From: Sphingomonadales bacterium
Lineage (GTDB): Bacteria > Pseudomonadota > Alphaproteobacteria > Sphingomonadales > Sphingomonadaceae
Direction: 5' to 3'
Assembly: GCA_947470185.1 (NCBI GenBank)
Contig: CANIRZ010000009.1
Coordinates: 1-52,098, forward strand
Length of the DNA: 52,098 bases
In this document: positions 43,009-52,098 of the stretch, in pieces
Layout: each line of letters starts with the position of its first letter
Numbering within the stretch: position 1 is the stretch's first letter
Notes under the pieces: generated by a model
What the model saw: the letters and a program-made list of their open reading frames with translations, nothing else
What the model was told of the DNA's origin: nothing
Databases searched by the model: none
Position numbers and translations under genes: made by a program

Positions 43009-45057
43009 TTACTTGGGCGCCTCTAGGGCCATATGCGGGCTGTGAGTGCTTTCTGAGAGCGGTGGACAAGTTTCAGCCAATATATTGGCTTCTGTTTGCG
43101 GCCTGCCAAATAGCCAGCCCTGCCCAAACTGGCAACCGAACGCATCTAACTCAGTTTGCTGGAATTCGTTTTCAACGCCCTCCACAATAACTTTCATGCC
43201 GAGGGAATCGGCAATATTCTTCATTGCTAGCACAAATGACCAATCGGCGCTTTTATCCGAGTGCCTCTTGATGAACGACTGATCTATTTTGATGGTGTCG
43301 AATGGCATCGTTTGCAAATAAGAAAGCGACGAATAACCTGTACCGAAATCATCAATGCTGACCTTGATACCCATGGCATTAAGTTGCCTAATCGTTCGGG
43401 CGGCGTGGCTTGGGTTCGTGGCGGCTGTGCTTTCTGTAAGTTCAAGGCGGATCCATTTGGGGTTCGCCCCAGTTTCAAGAAGTATATCACGCACCAGCGT
43501 TACGAAATGAAGCTGCTGAAATTGCTGCAGCGTCACATTTACGCTAATGTACAGGTCAGCATTTTGGGAATTGCTGGCGTGGAAACGCACTGCGGAACGT
43601 GCTGCTTCGCGCAGCACCCATGTATTAATAGGCACCATCAGTCCGCAGGCCTCTGCCGTTGGAATGAAATCATCTGGCATGATCAGCACATCATGCTCCT
43701 TACGCCATCTGACCAATGCCTCGAGCCCAACTGTCTCGCGATTGGACAGCGACACGATTGGTTGAAAATGGAGTTCAAACGCGGAAATTTCAACAGCATG
43801 TCGCAATTCGATTTCCAGATCGAGGCGCGCTAACGCCATACTGCGCATTTCGGCTGTGAAATGATAGGTCTGCTCGGGGCCATTGGCCTTTGCTTCATAC
43901 ATTGCGACGTCTGCATCACGCAGCAATTCCTGCGCATTTTGGTATTCCGGACCATTTAGTGCAATGCCGATGCTGGCAACAGCTTGTACATCATTCAAAC
44001 CAATACGATGAATGGGTTGCAAGCATTTGTGGATTTCGTTTGCTATGTCATTTGCAACTTCGCGAACATCGGGGGAGCGTATTAAGATGACAAACTCATC
44101 TCCACCGACACGCGCCAGGAATACGCGGTCTACCCACGCCTCATGATCAAAGGTTTCCACGACAAAGCGCAACCGATTGGCCATGGCAATTAACAGCGCA
44201 TCACCTGAACTATGACCAAGTGTGTCATTGACCAATTTGAAGCCATCCAGATCAATGTAAATCACGGCGGTCTGATGTTCAGATGTGCGCTTTTCAAGTT
44301 CAAAAGCTGATTGGATCTCGCTTTCAAATGCTGTGCGATTGGGAAGTCCGGTTAGGGGATCCGTTAGCGCGTTTTTCGATAGCATGTCGGCATGCCGCGC
44401 ACGCTTAAATACGCGGCCGAGTTGCATGCCAATTTGCAACAGAATATTCATCAATCGTTCGCTCGGTTGGATGGCTTCTGTCAGGTAAAATTCCATTGCG
44501 CCAACCAGTTCGTGGCCCATAATGACCGGAACTGAAATGCTGGCGCGCAATCCAGCGCGCGCGGCCGAAGGCGCGCGAGTGAACGCATGTTGCGCATAAA
44601 TATCCGGTGTCCAAATCGGAATATGTTCCAGAAACAATCGTCCCGGTGCAGATGCACAAGACCACGCTACGATTTTGCGGGATGCCTCAAGGAAAGGAAA
44701 GGCAACGTCTTGGTGCTTGGAAAACCAAATGTCCGTGCCTTCGAGGCGTTCGTCGTCACCCGGATCGACGCATATAAATGCGTGGCCGACCGGCCAGTCC
44801 TGATGTTCGCAAATCTCATTAAGGGCGAATTGTAAGGCGTGTGTTGGGGAATTTGAGTCATTCGCAAAGCCGGCGATTCTGTTGAGCAGCTCTAACCGGC
44901 CCTGATTGATATAAAGATCTCGCAGCCGTATTTCGGCCATGTCTTCGGCCGCACGTCTTGCGGCCCTTTCACGGGCAACTTCGCGCTCAAGGCGCTGGCA
45001 TTTCTGATTGAGTTCGTCGGAATCCTGAAACTCGTGCATGTCAGGATTCATGCCCAA
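43009..45057 (-). CDS. GAF-GGDEF-EAL protein (c-di-GMP turnover)
   Basis: 682 aa cytoplasmic protein: a coiled-coil start (LEREVARERAARRAAEDM), a GAF sensor (about 60-215), a GGDEF domain with intact GGDEF in ARVGGDEFVIL (about 310-315), and an EAL domain with GLEALVRW, VNVTLQQF, LELTES, SIDDFGTGYSS, IKIDQSF and VEGVEN, so all catalytic residues for phosphodiesterase activity appear kept. No RxxD product-inhibition site is seen before GGDEF. It may both make and degrade c-di-GMP under control of the GAF ligand. It faces leuA tail to tail with one base between. Confidence 0.92.
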   Translation of the reverse strand: MGMNPDMHEFQDSDELNQKCQRLEREVARERAARRAAEDMAEIRLRDLYINQGRLELLNRIAGFANDSNSPTHALQFALNEICEHQDWPVGHAFICVDPGDDERLEGTDIWFSKHQDVAFPFLEASRKIVAWSCASAPGRLFLEHIPIWTPDIYAQHAFTRAPSAARAGLRASISVPVIMGHELVGAMEFYLTEAIQPSERLMNILLQIGMQLGRVFKRARHADMLSKNALTDPLTGLPNRTAFESEIQSAFELEKRTSEHQTAVIYIDLDGFKLVNDTLGHSSGDALLIAMANRLRFVVETFDHEAWVDRVFLARVGGDEFVILIRSPDVREVANDIANEIHKCLQPIHRIGLNDVQAVASIGIALNGPEYQNAQELLRDADVAMYEAKANGPEQTYHFTAEMRSMALARLDLEIELRHAVEISAFELHFQPIVSLSNRETVGLEALVRWRKEHDVLIMPDDFIPTAEACGLMVPINTWVLREAARSAVRFHASNSQNADLYISVNVTLQQFQQLHFVTLVRDILLETGANPKWIRLELTESTAATNPSHAARTIRQLNAMGIKVSIDDFGTGYSSLSYLQTMPFDTIKIDQSFIKRHSDKSADWSFVLAMKNIADSLGMKVIVEGVENEFQQTELDAFGCQFGQGWLFGRPQTEANILAETCPPLSESTHSPHMALEAPK

Positions 45058-45278
45058 GCCCCGATTTTGTCATCACAACAGTTTCAAATATATTGAAAAT
45101 TGCAGCTGTCATTTGCCCACCCCTGTAGATTGTATTAGTTCTATTTGACCATTAACGGCCGGGCATCGGAAACATTTAGGGCATGTGTTCCGATATGACG
45201 AACATGTGCAAATATGATGTAGAATTTACTGGGCGTGGCCAACTGCCCTTACGGAAAGGCGTGCACGAAATCAGCCAT

Positions 45279-45307
45279 TTGACAGGTGCGACCGGCTGTG
45301 GCTAACC
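45279..45307 (+). promoter_or_regulatory. Possible promoter of the nitronate monooxygenase gene
   Basis: TTGACA (45279-45284) with a 17-bp spacer and CTAACC (45302-45307), 37 bp before the ATG. The -35 is perfect but the -10 is poor. The rest of the 286-bp divergent gap (45058-45343) shows no gene. Confidence 0.3.
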
Positions 45308-45343
45308 GGCTTTTGATTAGTGATTTAAAAAGGGATTCGACGC

Positions 45344-46315
45344 ATGGCACTTCCGGCAATTTTTGATAACCTTCGGCTTCCTGTTATCGGCTCTCCGCTG
45401 TTCATCGTGTCGGGGCCGGAGCTGGTTATTGCGCAGTGCAAGGCCGGCGTTGTCGGATCGTTCCCGGCGCTTAATGCCCGCCCAGCCAGCCAGCTTGATG
45501 AATGGCTACATCAGATTACTGAAGAACTTGCTGCGCATAACCGCGACAACCCAGATCGTCCGGCAGCGCCATATGCGGTCAACCAGATTGTACATAAATC
45601 GAATAACCGCCTGCAAGAAGACATCGCAACCTGTGCGAAATGGCAGGTGCCGCTTACGATCACGTCACTGGGCGCTCAAGTGGAATTGAATGATGCCGTC
45701 CATTCGTGGGGCGGCATCGTCTTGCATGATGTGATCAACGACCGTTTCGCCCATAAGGCGATTGAAAAGGGTGCGGACGGACTCATTCCTGTGGCGGCTG
45801 GCGCCGGAGGCCATGCGGGCGTGACCTCCCCATTTGCGTTGATGCGCGAAATTCGCGAGTGGTTTGATGGTCCTGTGGCTCTGTCAGGCTCAATCGCGCA
45901 CGGTGCATCTGTACTCGCGGCGCAGGCCATGGGCGCTGACTTCGGCTATATCGGCAGCGCGTTCATCGCGACCAAAGAAGCCAATGCAGTCGACGGCTAC
46001 AAGGAAAACATCGTCGAAGCGAAGGCGGCAGACATTGTTTACTCTGACCTCTTCACTGGGGTCAGCGGTAATTATTTACGCCAATCGATTGAGCGGGCAG
46101 GGATGGACCCCAATAATTTGCCCAAGGGTGATATTTCAACGATGGACTTTGGCTCAGGCGGTAACAGCGAAGCCAAGGCATGGAAAGACATCTGGGGTTC
46201 GGGCCAAGGCATTGGCGCAGTCAAAGCTGTCAAAACTGTTGCCGAATTTGTTGACCAGCTTGAGGCAGAGTATCGCGCGGCGAAGGCCAGCCTTGACGCG
46301 CGTTATTTGGGGTAA
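45344..46315 (+). CDS. Nitronate monooxygenase (2-nitropropane dioxygenase) family
   Basis: 323 aa FMN-dependent TIM-barrel enzyme oxidising alkyl nitronates. FMN-site and catalytic stretches are visible: SPLFIVSGPELVIAQCKAGVVGSFPALN, PYAVNQIVHKSNNRL, VAAGAGGHAGVTSPFALM with the active His, and ALSGSIAHGASVLAAQAMGADFGYIGSAF. Propionate 3-nitronate is a natural toxin substrate of the family. It stands alone after a promoter-like region; the 3' end is followed by a hairpin. Confidence 0.88.
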   Translation: MALPAIFDNLRLPVIGSPLFIVSGPELVIAQCKAGVVGSFPALNARPASQLDEWLHQITEELAAHNRDNPDRPAAPYAVNQIVHKSNNRLQEDIATCAKWQVPLTITSLGAQVELNDAVHSWGGIVLHDVINDRFAHKAIEKGADGLIPVAAGAGGHAGVTSPFALMREIREWFDGPVALSGSIAHGASVLAAQAMGADFGYIGSAFIATKEANAVDGYKENIVEAKAADIVYSDLFTGVSGNYLRQSIERAGMDPNNLPKGDISTMDFGSGGNSEAKAWKDIWGSGQGIGAVKAVKTVAEFVDQLEAEYRAAKASLDARYLG

Positions 46316-46366
46316 CCATACACATCAATGAGCGTCGCTTTTTGGAGTATTCATTGCTGAAAGACG

Positions 46367-46399
46367 CAAAGAAGAGAGTTAAAAAACCCTTCTTCTTTG
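46367..46399. terminator. Probable bidirectional terminator between converging genes
   Basis: CAAAGAAGA (46367-46375) pairs with TCTTCTTTG (46391-46399), 9 bp with a 15-nt loop containing an A-run that reads as T-run on the minus strand. It lies between the ends of the nitronate monooxygenase gene and the YceI gene. Confidence 0.4.
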
Positions 46400-46436
46400 T
46401 GCCTTGGCAGCCTTACGCGAGAATATTCAGTGGCGC

Positions 46437-47066
46437 TTAGCTAGCCTTTTCAAACGCTACGCTGATGTCTAGTTTGACTTCGTCCGACACAAAGGGAATG
46501 GCGTAGTTCACGCCGAAATCGCTGCGCTTTATGGTTGCCGATGCGTGGAAGCCAACGGTTGGTTTTTTGTTCAGCATGTTATTACCCGCACCCGAAAAGG
46601 TCGTATCAAGCACTACTGGCTTGGTGACGCCGTTCAGTGTGAGATTACCGGTTATTTTCGCAGTGGTCCCAGACGCAGCGACTTTAGTGGAGACGAACTT
46701 GGCGTCTGATGGAGTTGGGCCGAAAAAGTCCGCCTTAGCTCCATCCTTGCCAGCGCGCAGCAGATGGCCCGTTAGCCCTACGCTTGCGGTGGTAACCTTT
46801 CTAACTGGAATAGTGATGTCGACCTTAGCTTCGTTCAGCTTGGCTGGATCAAGTATCAGAGTTCCCGTGGCGTCACCGAAAATGCCGAAATAGTCGTTAA
46901 AGCCAAAATGGCTTACCCGCCAACCGATCAGCGTATGGCTGGGGTCTGTGTTGTAGGTTCCAGCGGTAACGCGGGCAACGTCCATCGTTCCGGGCATTTG
47001 CGGGGCGCTTTGCGCGATCAAGGGCACAGCAAATAAGAGGGGTAGGGCACATAAAAGCTTACGCAT
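46437..47066 (-). CDS. YceI family periplasmic protein
   Basis: 209 aa. A signal peptide (MRKLLCALPLLFAVPLIAQSA) is followed by a lipocalin-like fold: YNTDPSHTLIGWRVSHFGFND, GTLILDPAKLNEAKVDITIPV and VGFHASATIKRSDFGVNYAIPF. Family members bind isoprenoid lipids. The ATG at 47064-47066 has GGAG seven bases upstream; a start 63 bp further upstream lies in the terminator of ilvC and is unlikely. It starts only 18 bp beyond that terminator on the same strand. Confidence 0.88.
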   Translation of the reverse strand: MRKLLCALPLLFAVPLIAQSAPQMPGTMDVARVTAGTYNTDPSHTLIGWRVSHFGFNDYFGIFGDATGTLILDPAKLNEAKVDITIPVRKVTTASVGLTGHLLRAGKDGAKADFFGPTPSDAKFVSTKVAASGTTAKITGNLTLNGVTKPVVLDTTFSGAGNNMLNKKPTVGFHASATIKRSDFGVNYAIPFVSDEVKLDISVAFEKAS

Positions 47067-47084
47067 AGGTCTGCTCCAAACAAG

Positions 47085-47116
47085 AAAAAAGGGAGGCATC
47101 AATGTCGATACCTCCC
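47085..47116 (-). terminator. Rho-independent terminator of the ilvBNC operon
   Basis: Read on the minus strand, GGGAGGTATC pairs with GATGCCTCCC (positions 47116-47107 and 47100-47091), 10 bp with one mismatch, followed by six T (47090-47085). It ends just 18 bp before the YceI start codon. Confidence 0.8.
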
Positions 47117-47144
47117 CTAAAACTGTCAAGTCGGGAAAAAGGGT

Positions 47145-48191
<1,047 letters not shown>

Positions 48192-48707
48192 TTAACTCGC
48201 GTCGGCCCCGCGCATGAGGCCGACAATTCCGGTCCGGCCTACTTCGACAAGACCGACCTCGCGCATGAGCGCTACAAAAGTGTCGATCTTTTCCGGTCCG
48301 CCGGTAATTTCAAAAATGAAGCTATTGATGGTCGCATCGATAACGCGTGCGCGGTAAATATCGGCAAGGCGCATGGCCTCAACCCGTTGGTCGCCAACGC
48401 TGCTGACTTTGACCAATGCGAGTTCGCGTTCAACATGTGGGCCTGCTTCGGTCAAATCGGTAACCTTGTGTACCGGAATGAGCCGTTCGCATTGCGCGAT
48501 AATCTGGTCAATGACCGGCGGCGGGCCTTTGGTCACAATTGTGATCCGACTAGTGGTATGGTCTTCGCTGATATCGGCCACGGTGAGACTGTCGATATTG
48601 TAACCACGCGACGTGAACATGCCGGCAATACGCGCGAGCGTGCCAGCTTCATTGTCAACGGTCAACGTCAGTACATGCCGCTCGGTGAGTTCCTGCTTAA
48701 TATGCAT
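48192..48707 (-). CDS. ilvN: Acetolactate synthase small (regulatory) subunit
   Basis: 171 aa with two ACT domains; the N-terminal one (HVLTLTVDNEAGTLARIAGMFTSRGYNIDSL) is the usual valine-binding ACT fold. It confers feedback inhibition on the catalytic subunit. Its ATG overlaps the ilvB stop by one base (TAATG), so synthesis of the two subunits is likely coupled. It could also be called ilvH. Confidence 0.95.
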   Translation of the reverse strand: MHIKQELTERHVLTLTVDNEAGTLARIAGMFTSRGYNIDSLTVADISEDHTTSRITIVTKGPPPVIDQIIAQCERLIPVHKVTDLTEAGPHVERELALVKVSSVGDQRVEAMRLADIYRARVIDATINSFIFEITGGPEKIDTFVALMREVGLVEVGRTGIVGLMRGADAS

Positions 48708-50449
48708 TATACGAGCGCCTTTGCTTCGTCGTCCATGGTGCCCGATACCTGATCCGCGCTTAGGATCATATCGGTGTGCGCAGCGCCTGACGGGATCATC
48801 GGGAAACAGTTTGAAGTTTTGTGCACGCGGCAGTCGAACATCACCGGTCCATCATAGGCAAGCATTTCGGCGATGGCGTCATCCAGCTTGGCAGGGTCAT
48901 CACAACGAATGCCTTTCCAGCCATAAGCTTCGGCGAGCGCCACGAAATCAGGTAGGCTGTCGGAATAGCTCTCGGAATAGCGGCTTTCATACGTCAGCTC
49001 TTGCCACTGGCGGACCATTCCCATCCATTCATTGTTCAGAATGAAGACCTTCACAGGCAAGCGGTACTGGGTCGCCGTCGCCATTTCCTGAATGTTCATC
49101 TGGATCGATGCTTCACCGGCAATATCGATCACCAGTGCATTCGGATCCCCCATTTGGGCGCCGATGGCGGCGGGTAGACCATAGCCCATGGTGCCAAGTC
49201 CACCGCTTGTCAGCCACTTATTTGGTGCGTCAAAATGGAAATGCTGCGCAGCCCACATTTGATGCTGACCAACCTCGGTCGTGATGATCGGTGCCTTGTC
49301 CTTCGTTGCTTCAAACAGGCGCTCAATCGCATATTGCGGCATGATTTCCTGTGTGCTGCCGGGGTAGCTTAGGCAGTTGACTGCTCTCCAGCCTGCAATC
49401 CGTGACCACCACTGATCAAGAGGCCGCTTCTTATATTTGCGGCCTTTCCATACATCAATCATCTGACGCATAGCCGTGCCAACGTCTGCGACAATAGGCA
49501 GGTCGACGCGGACCGTCTTGTTCATTGAGCTTCGGTCGATATCGACGTGGATTTTGATACTGTCGGGCGAGAAGGCATCCAAGCGGCCAGTAACGCGGTC
49601 GTCAAAGCGAGCGCCGAGGCAGACCATGACGTCGCATTGGTTCATCGCCATATTGGCCTCGTAAGTGCCGTGCATACCCAGCATGCCAAGCCATGCCTCA
49701 CCCGAAGCAGGATAAGCGCCAAGCCCCATGAGCGTTGATGTGACGGGGGCTCCGGTTAGTTCGGCCAGTTCACGCAGCGCTTCAGTTGCGGCAGGACCGG
49801 AATTGATGATGCCGCCGCCTGTGTACAATATCGGCGCTTTTGCGTTGGCTATCAATTCCACCGCGCGGTTGATTTCGGTGTAGTCGGCCTCACCAGCAAA
49901 AGTGAAACGTGTTCGAGCTGGGCGCTTTATATCGGTTGCAGCGGTTGCAACTTGAACATTCTTTGGAATGTCAATGACCACTGGTCCTGGACGACCTTTT
50001 GTAGCGATCGTAAAAGCCTCACGCACAACGGTGGCAAGCTCGGCGGGGTCTTTCACAAGATAGTTATGCTTTGAACAGTGACGCGTTATGCCAATTGTAT
50101 CGGCTTCTTGAAACGCATCCGAGCCGATTAGGTTCGTCGCAACCTGACCTGTTAGGACGATAAGGGGGATGGAATCCATAAACGCATCGGCAATGCCCGT
50201 CACGGCATTGGTCGCGCCGGGACCGGAGGTGACCAGAACAACACCTGGTTTTCCAGTGGAGCGCGCATAGCCCTCGGCTGCGTGTGCAGCGCCAGCCTCA
50301 TGCCTGACAAGAACGTGCCGAATTTTTGTTTGCTGAAACAACGCATCGTAAATGGGCAGCACTGCGCCGCCGGGGTAACCGAACACGGTGTCCACGCCCT
50401 GTTCTATTAGGGTGTCGATCAATATTTCTGCACCGGATTTTTCGGGCAC
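48707..50449 (-). CDS. ilvB: Acetolactate synthase large (catalytic) subunit
   Basis: 580 aa ThDP-dependent enzyme joining two pyruvates, or pyruvate and 2-oxobutyrate. It has the active-site Glu in VLVRHEAGAAHAAEGYAR, the central FAD domain and the C-terminal ThDP domain. The usual metal-binding GDG/GDA motif reads GEA here (Glu446 in IAGEASIQMNIQE), then the NN pair in FILNNEWMG. Start is GTG at 50449, with AAGGA upstream. Promoter-like TTGACA lies 90 bp upstream. Operon with ilvN and ilvC. Confidence 0.95.
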   Translation of the reverse strand: MPEKSGAEILIDTLIEQGVDTVFGYPGGAVLPIYDALFQQTKIRHVLVRHEAGAAHAAEGYARSTGKPGVVLVTSGPGATNAVTGIADAFMDSIPLIVLTGQVATNLIGSDAFQEADTIGITRHCSKHNYLVKDPAELATVVREAFTIATKGRPGPVVIDIPKNVQVATAATDIKRPARTRFTFAGEADYTEINRAVELIANAKAPILYTGGGIINSGPAATEALRELAELTGAPVTSTLMGLGAYPASGEAWLGMLGMHGTYEANMAMNQCDVMVCLGARFDDRVTGRLDAFSPDSIKIHVDIDRSSMNKTVRVDLPIVADVGTAMRQMIDVWKGRKYKKRPLDQWWSRIAGWRAVNCLSYPGSTQEIMPQYAIERLFEATKDKAPIITTEVGQHQMWAAQHFHFDAPNKWLTSGGLGTMGYGLPAAIGAQMGDPNALVIDIAGEASIQMNIQEMATATQYRLPVKVFILNNEWMGMVRQWQELTYESRYSESYSDSLPDFVALAEAYGWKGIRCDDPAKLDDAIAEMLAYDGPVMFDCRVHKTSNCFPMIPSGAAHTDMILSADQVSGTMDDEAKALV

Positions 50450-50515
50450 GGGTGGGTCCTTATTTATAAAGCCGCCTGCCTATGCTGCACTGCAATAGGG
50501 TAAGCAAGAGCGGGC

Positions 50516-50544
50516 TAGCTAGTGATTAGAAAATGGCTTGTCAA
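50516..50544 (-). promoter_or_regulatory. Candidate promoter of ilvBNC
   Basis: On the minus strand TTGACA (50544-50539), a 17-bp spacer and TAGCTA (50521-50516). The -35 is perfect and the -10 weak. I see no leader peptide with branched-chain codons in the 70 bp before ilvB, unlike leuA. Confidence 0.4.
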
Positions 50545-50550
50545 ATACAT

Positions 50551-51477
50551 TCATTGAAATATTGTTTCAAAATTACCAGAATTTGAATCATTTATCTCTA
50601 ATTCTATACGTGGCCAGGCTATTGGCGCCTGGTTTCGAAACCATGTAAACTGCCGCTTGGCATATTGGCGCGTGGCGATTTGGCCAAGCGCAATGGCTTC
50701 GTCGCGGTGTAAGGTGCCATTGAGATACGCTGAAATCTCGGGTACGCCGATTGCGCGCATGACCGGCGCGTCTTGAGGCAGATTGCGCAAAAGCAGTGCT
50801 TCGACCTCGGCCACCGCGCCGCCCCCCATCATCATTTCAAAACGCGTATCGCAGCGCTTGTAAAGCCAGTCACGCGGCGGAAGGAGAAGCACGGGGCGCA
50901 GCGTGATGCTATCACCTATTCCTCCGGTCTTGGCCTTGCGCCACTCAGAGATGCTGCGTCCGGTGCTCTGCACGACCTCAAGCGCGCGCGTGATGCGGCT
51001 GATATCGCTTGGCGCTAATCTTGCCGCGACGGGTGCATCATAATGTTGAAGCGCAGCATACGCTTGTTCGACTGGCATGGCGCGTATCTCTGTACGCAAT
51101 TCCAGGGTGACTTCTGGAATGGGGGCGATGCCGTCAAGTAAGGTTCGGATATACAGCCCGCTGCCGCCAACCAATATCGGCGTTTTGCCTGTCGCATGGG
51201 CGTGGGCGATGACGCCCCTAGCATCTGCTGCCCAACGTGCAGCCGAGCAAGGTGTGACGCCGTCAAGATAACCAAACAAGTGATGCGGCACGCTGCGTTG
51301 CTCTTCCGCCGTTGGTTGCGCGCTCAAGATCGGCAAGTCGGAATAAACTTGCGCACTATCGGCGTTGATAATTATGAAATTACCCGATTTGGCCAAATGC
51401 AGCGCTAATGCCGTCTTGCCGCTCGCGGTTGGACCCGCAATAAGCGCGACCTTATTCTGAGGATTCGAAATGTCCAT
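50551..51477 (-). CDS. miaA: tRNA dimethylallyltransferase
   Basis: 308 aa enzyme adding the dimethylallyl group to A37 of tRNAs reading U-starting codons, including the tRNA-Tyr family. P-loop VALIAGPTASGKTALALHL at about 9-27, DSAQVYSDLPILSAQPT and GGSGLYIRTLLDG are conserved. The ATG at 51475-51477 is preceded by AGGG; an in-frame extension of 64 residues upstream would lie opposite serB and is rejected. The start overlaps the serB start head to head. Confidence 0.93.
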   Translation of the reverse strand: MDISNPQNKVALIAGPTASGKTALALHLAKSGNFIIINADSAQVYSDLPILSAQPTAEEQRSVPHHLFGYLDGVTPCSAARWAADARGVIAHAHATGKTPILVGGSGLYIRTLLDGIAPIPEVTLELRTEIRAMPVEQAYAALQHYDAPVAARLAPSDISRITRALEVVQSTGRSISEWRKAKTGGIGDSITLRPVLLLPPRDWLYKRCDTRFEMMMGGGAVAEVEALLLRNLPQDAPVMRAIGVPEISAYLNGTLHRDEAIALGQIATRQYAKRQFTWFRNQAPIAWPRIELEINDSNSGNFETIFQ

Positions 51478-52098
51478 TTGTACCCTAATAGCAGCAGATA
51501 CATTAGAAGGCGGAATAATTTCCGAGGTCAATGATCGTTTGGCCGCCGTTGGTTGCGTGCCCGGCGCTGTCCGCTGGCTGTCGGACGGGAAGGCCGTCGA
51601 CATAGCGTTTGACGGCAATATCGCCAGCGCCCGTGCGGCCTTGTGTGTATTGGAAGACCGCTGTGACATAGTCGTTCAGGGCGAGCACAACCGACGCAAA
51701 ATGCTTTTGGTGTCGGATATGGACAGTACCATGATTACCGTCGAATGCATCGATGAACTTGCAGACTTCGCAGGCATTAAGCCCCAGATTGCTGCGATTA
51801 CCGAGCGCGCCATGGCGGGAGAGCTCGATTTTGCTGAGGCATTGAAAGCGCGGATCGCCTTACTGGCGGGGCTGGACGAGAATATGATCGCGCAATGCCT
51901 GCGTGAACGCGTTCGGCCTATGCCTGGCGCCGAAATTCTTGTGCGAACGATGACGGGTTGGGGCGCGCATGCTGTTTTGGTTTCCGGTGGCTTTACCAGC
52001 TTCACAGGGCCAGTCGCGGCGTTGCTTGGTTTTACCGAGGTGCATGCCAATGTGCTTGAAATCAAGGACGGACGCCTCACCGGGGGGCTAAAGGGTGA
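51470..52098 (+). CDS. serB: Phosphoserine phosphatase (cut by window edge)
   Basis: First 209 codons of a HAD-family phosphatase that makes L-serine from phosphoserine. The catalytic motif is VSDMDSTMITVE (DxDxT), with KPQIAAITERAMAGELDF and VSGGFTSF matching the family's substrate and motif II regions. The N terminus is an ACT-like stretch, typical of bacterial SerB. GAGGA lies six bases before the ATG. It runs off the right edge before motif III, so integrity is untested. Its start overlaps miaA by 8 bp head to head. Confidence 0.93.
   Translation, partial: MSICTLIAADTLEGGIISEVNDRLAAVGCVPGAVRWLSDGKAVDIAFDGNIASARAALCVLEDRCDIVVQGEHNRRKMLLVSDMDSTMITVECIDELADFAGIKPQIAAITERAMAGELDFAEALKARIALLAGLDENMIAQCLRERVRPMPGAEILVRTMTGWGAHAVLVSGGFTSFTGPVAALLGFTEVHANVLEIKDGRLTGGLKG

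Noticed and set aside
51478-51669. 64-residue N-terminal extension of miaA
   Set aside because: It lies opposite serB coding sequence, and the P-loop is at the family position only from the 51477 start.

Overview
The window looks like a chromosomal segment of a sphingomonad (Alphaproteobacteria, Sphingomonadales; something like Sphingopyxis, Sphingorhabdus or Sphingomonas). This rests on recognised protein families, the gene order ffs-dnaX-ybaB-lon-hup and rpsB-tsf-pyrH-frr-uppS-cdsA-dxr-rseP-bamA-ompH-fabZ, a TorF-type porin, and the absence of lpxD between ompH and fabZ, which fits a lineage that carries glycosphingolipids instead of LPS. Nothing resembles a prophage, insertion sequence or CRISPR array. 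The DNA is densely coding, mostly housekeeping, with a few accessory genes.

Layout. 1-6584: the start of a short-chain dehydrogenase, an AlkA-like glycosylase and rlmB (minus strand), tRNA-Tyr, a secreted FG-GAP lipoprotein, a LacI-type regulator, alanine dehydrogenase and a divergent Lrp-type regulator. 6585-13525: a TorF-like outer-membrane protein and a probable gamma-glutamylated polyamine catabolic cluster (two glutamine-synthetase-like ligases around an FAD oxidase and a class III aminotransferase), then a PilZ protein. 13661-18955: the SRP RNA gene, dnaX, ybaB, lon with a heat-shock-type promoter, and hup with a clear terminator. 19087-19935: two small unknown envelope proteins. 20169-31537: a long block for translation, isoprenoid and envelope biogenesis, ending with fabZ and rpmE. 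31622-37725: tRNA-His, a leucine-dehydrogenase-like gene and the cytochrome c maturation genes ccmCDEFGHI (ccmA and ccmB are not here). 37855-41116: kup and an unknown gene followed by an AHH-type nuclease. 41172-43007: leuA behind a leader peptide and attenuator. 43009-47066: a GAF-GGDEF-EAL protein, a nitronate monooxygenase and a YceI protein. 47145-50449: ilvB-ilvN-ilvC (minus strand). 50551-52098: miaA and a divergent, overlapping serB that runs off the window.

How it fits together. Branched-chain amino acid metabolism recurs: the ilvBNC operon, leuA under apparent leucine-codon attenuation, and a leucine-dehydrogenase-like gene. Alanine dehydrogenase and its likely Lrp regulator and the polyamine-type cluster suggest use of amino compounds as nitrogen and carbon sources. 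The most unusual points are the leuA leader and attenuator, the unknown gene plus AHH nuclease pair, the aldehyde-dehydrogenase-free polyamine-type cluster with two ligases, the missing lpxD, a Glu in place of the metal-binding Asp in IlvB, and the overlapping divergent miaA/serB starts. All functional calls come from reading sequence motifs; no database search was run.
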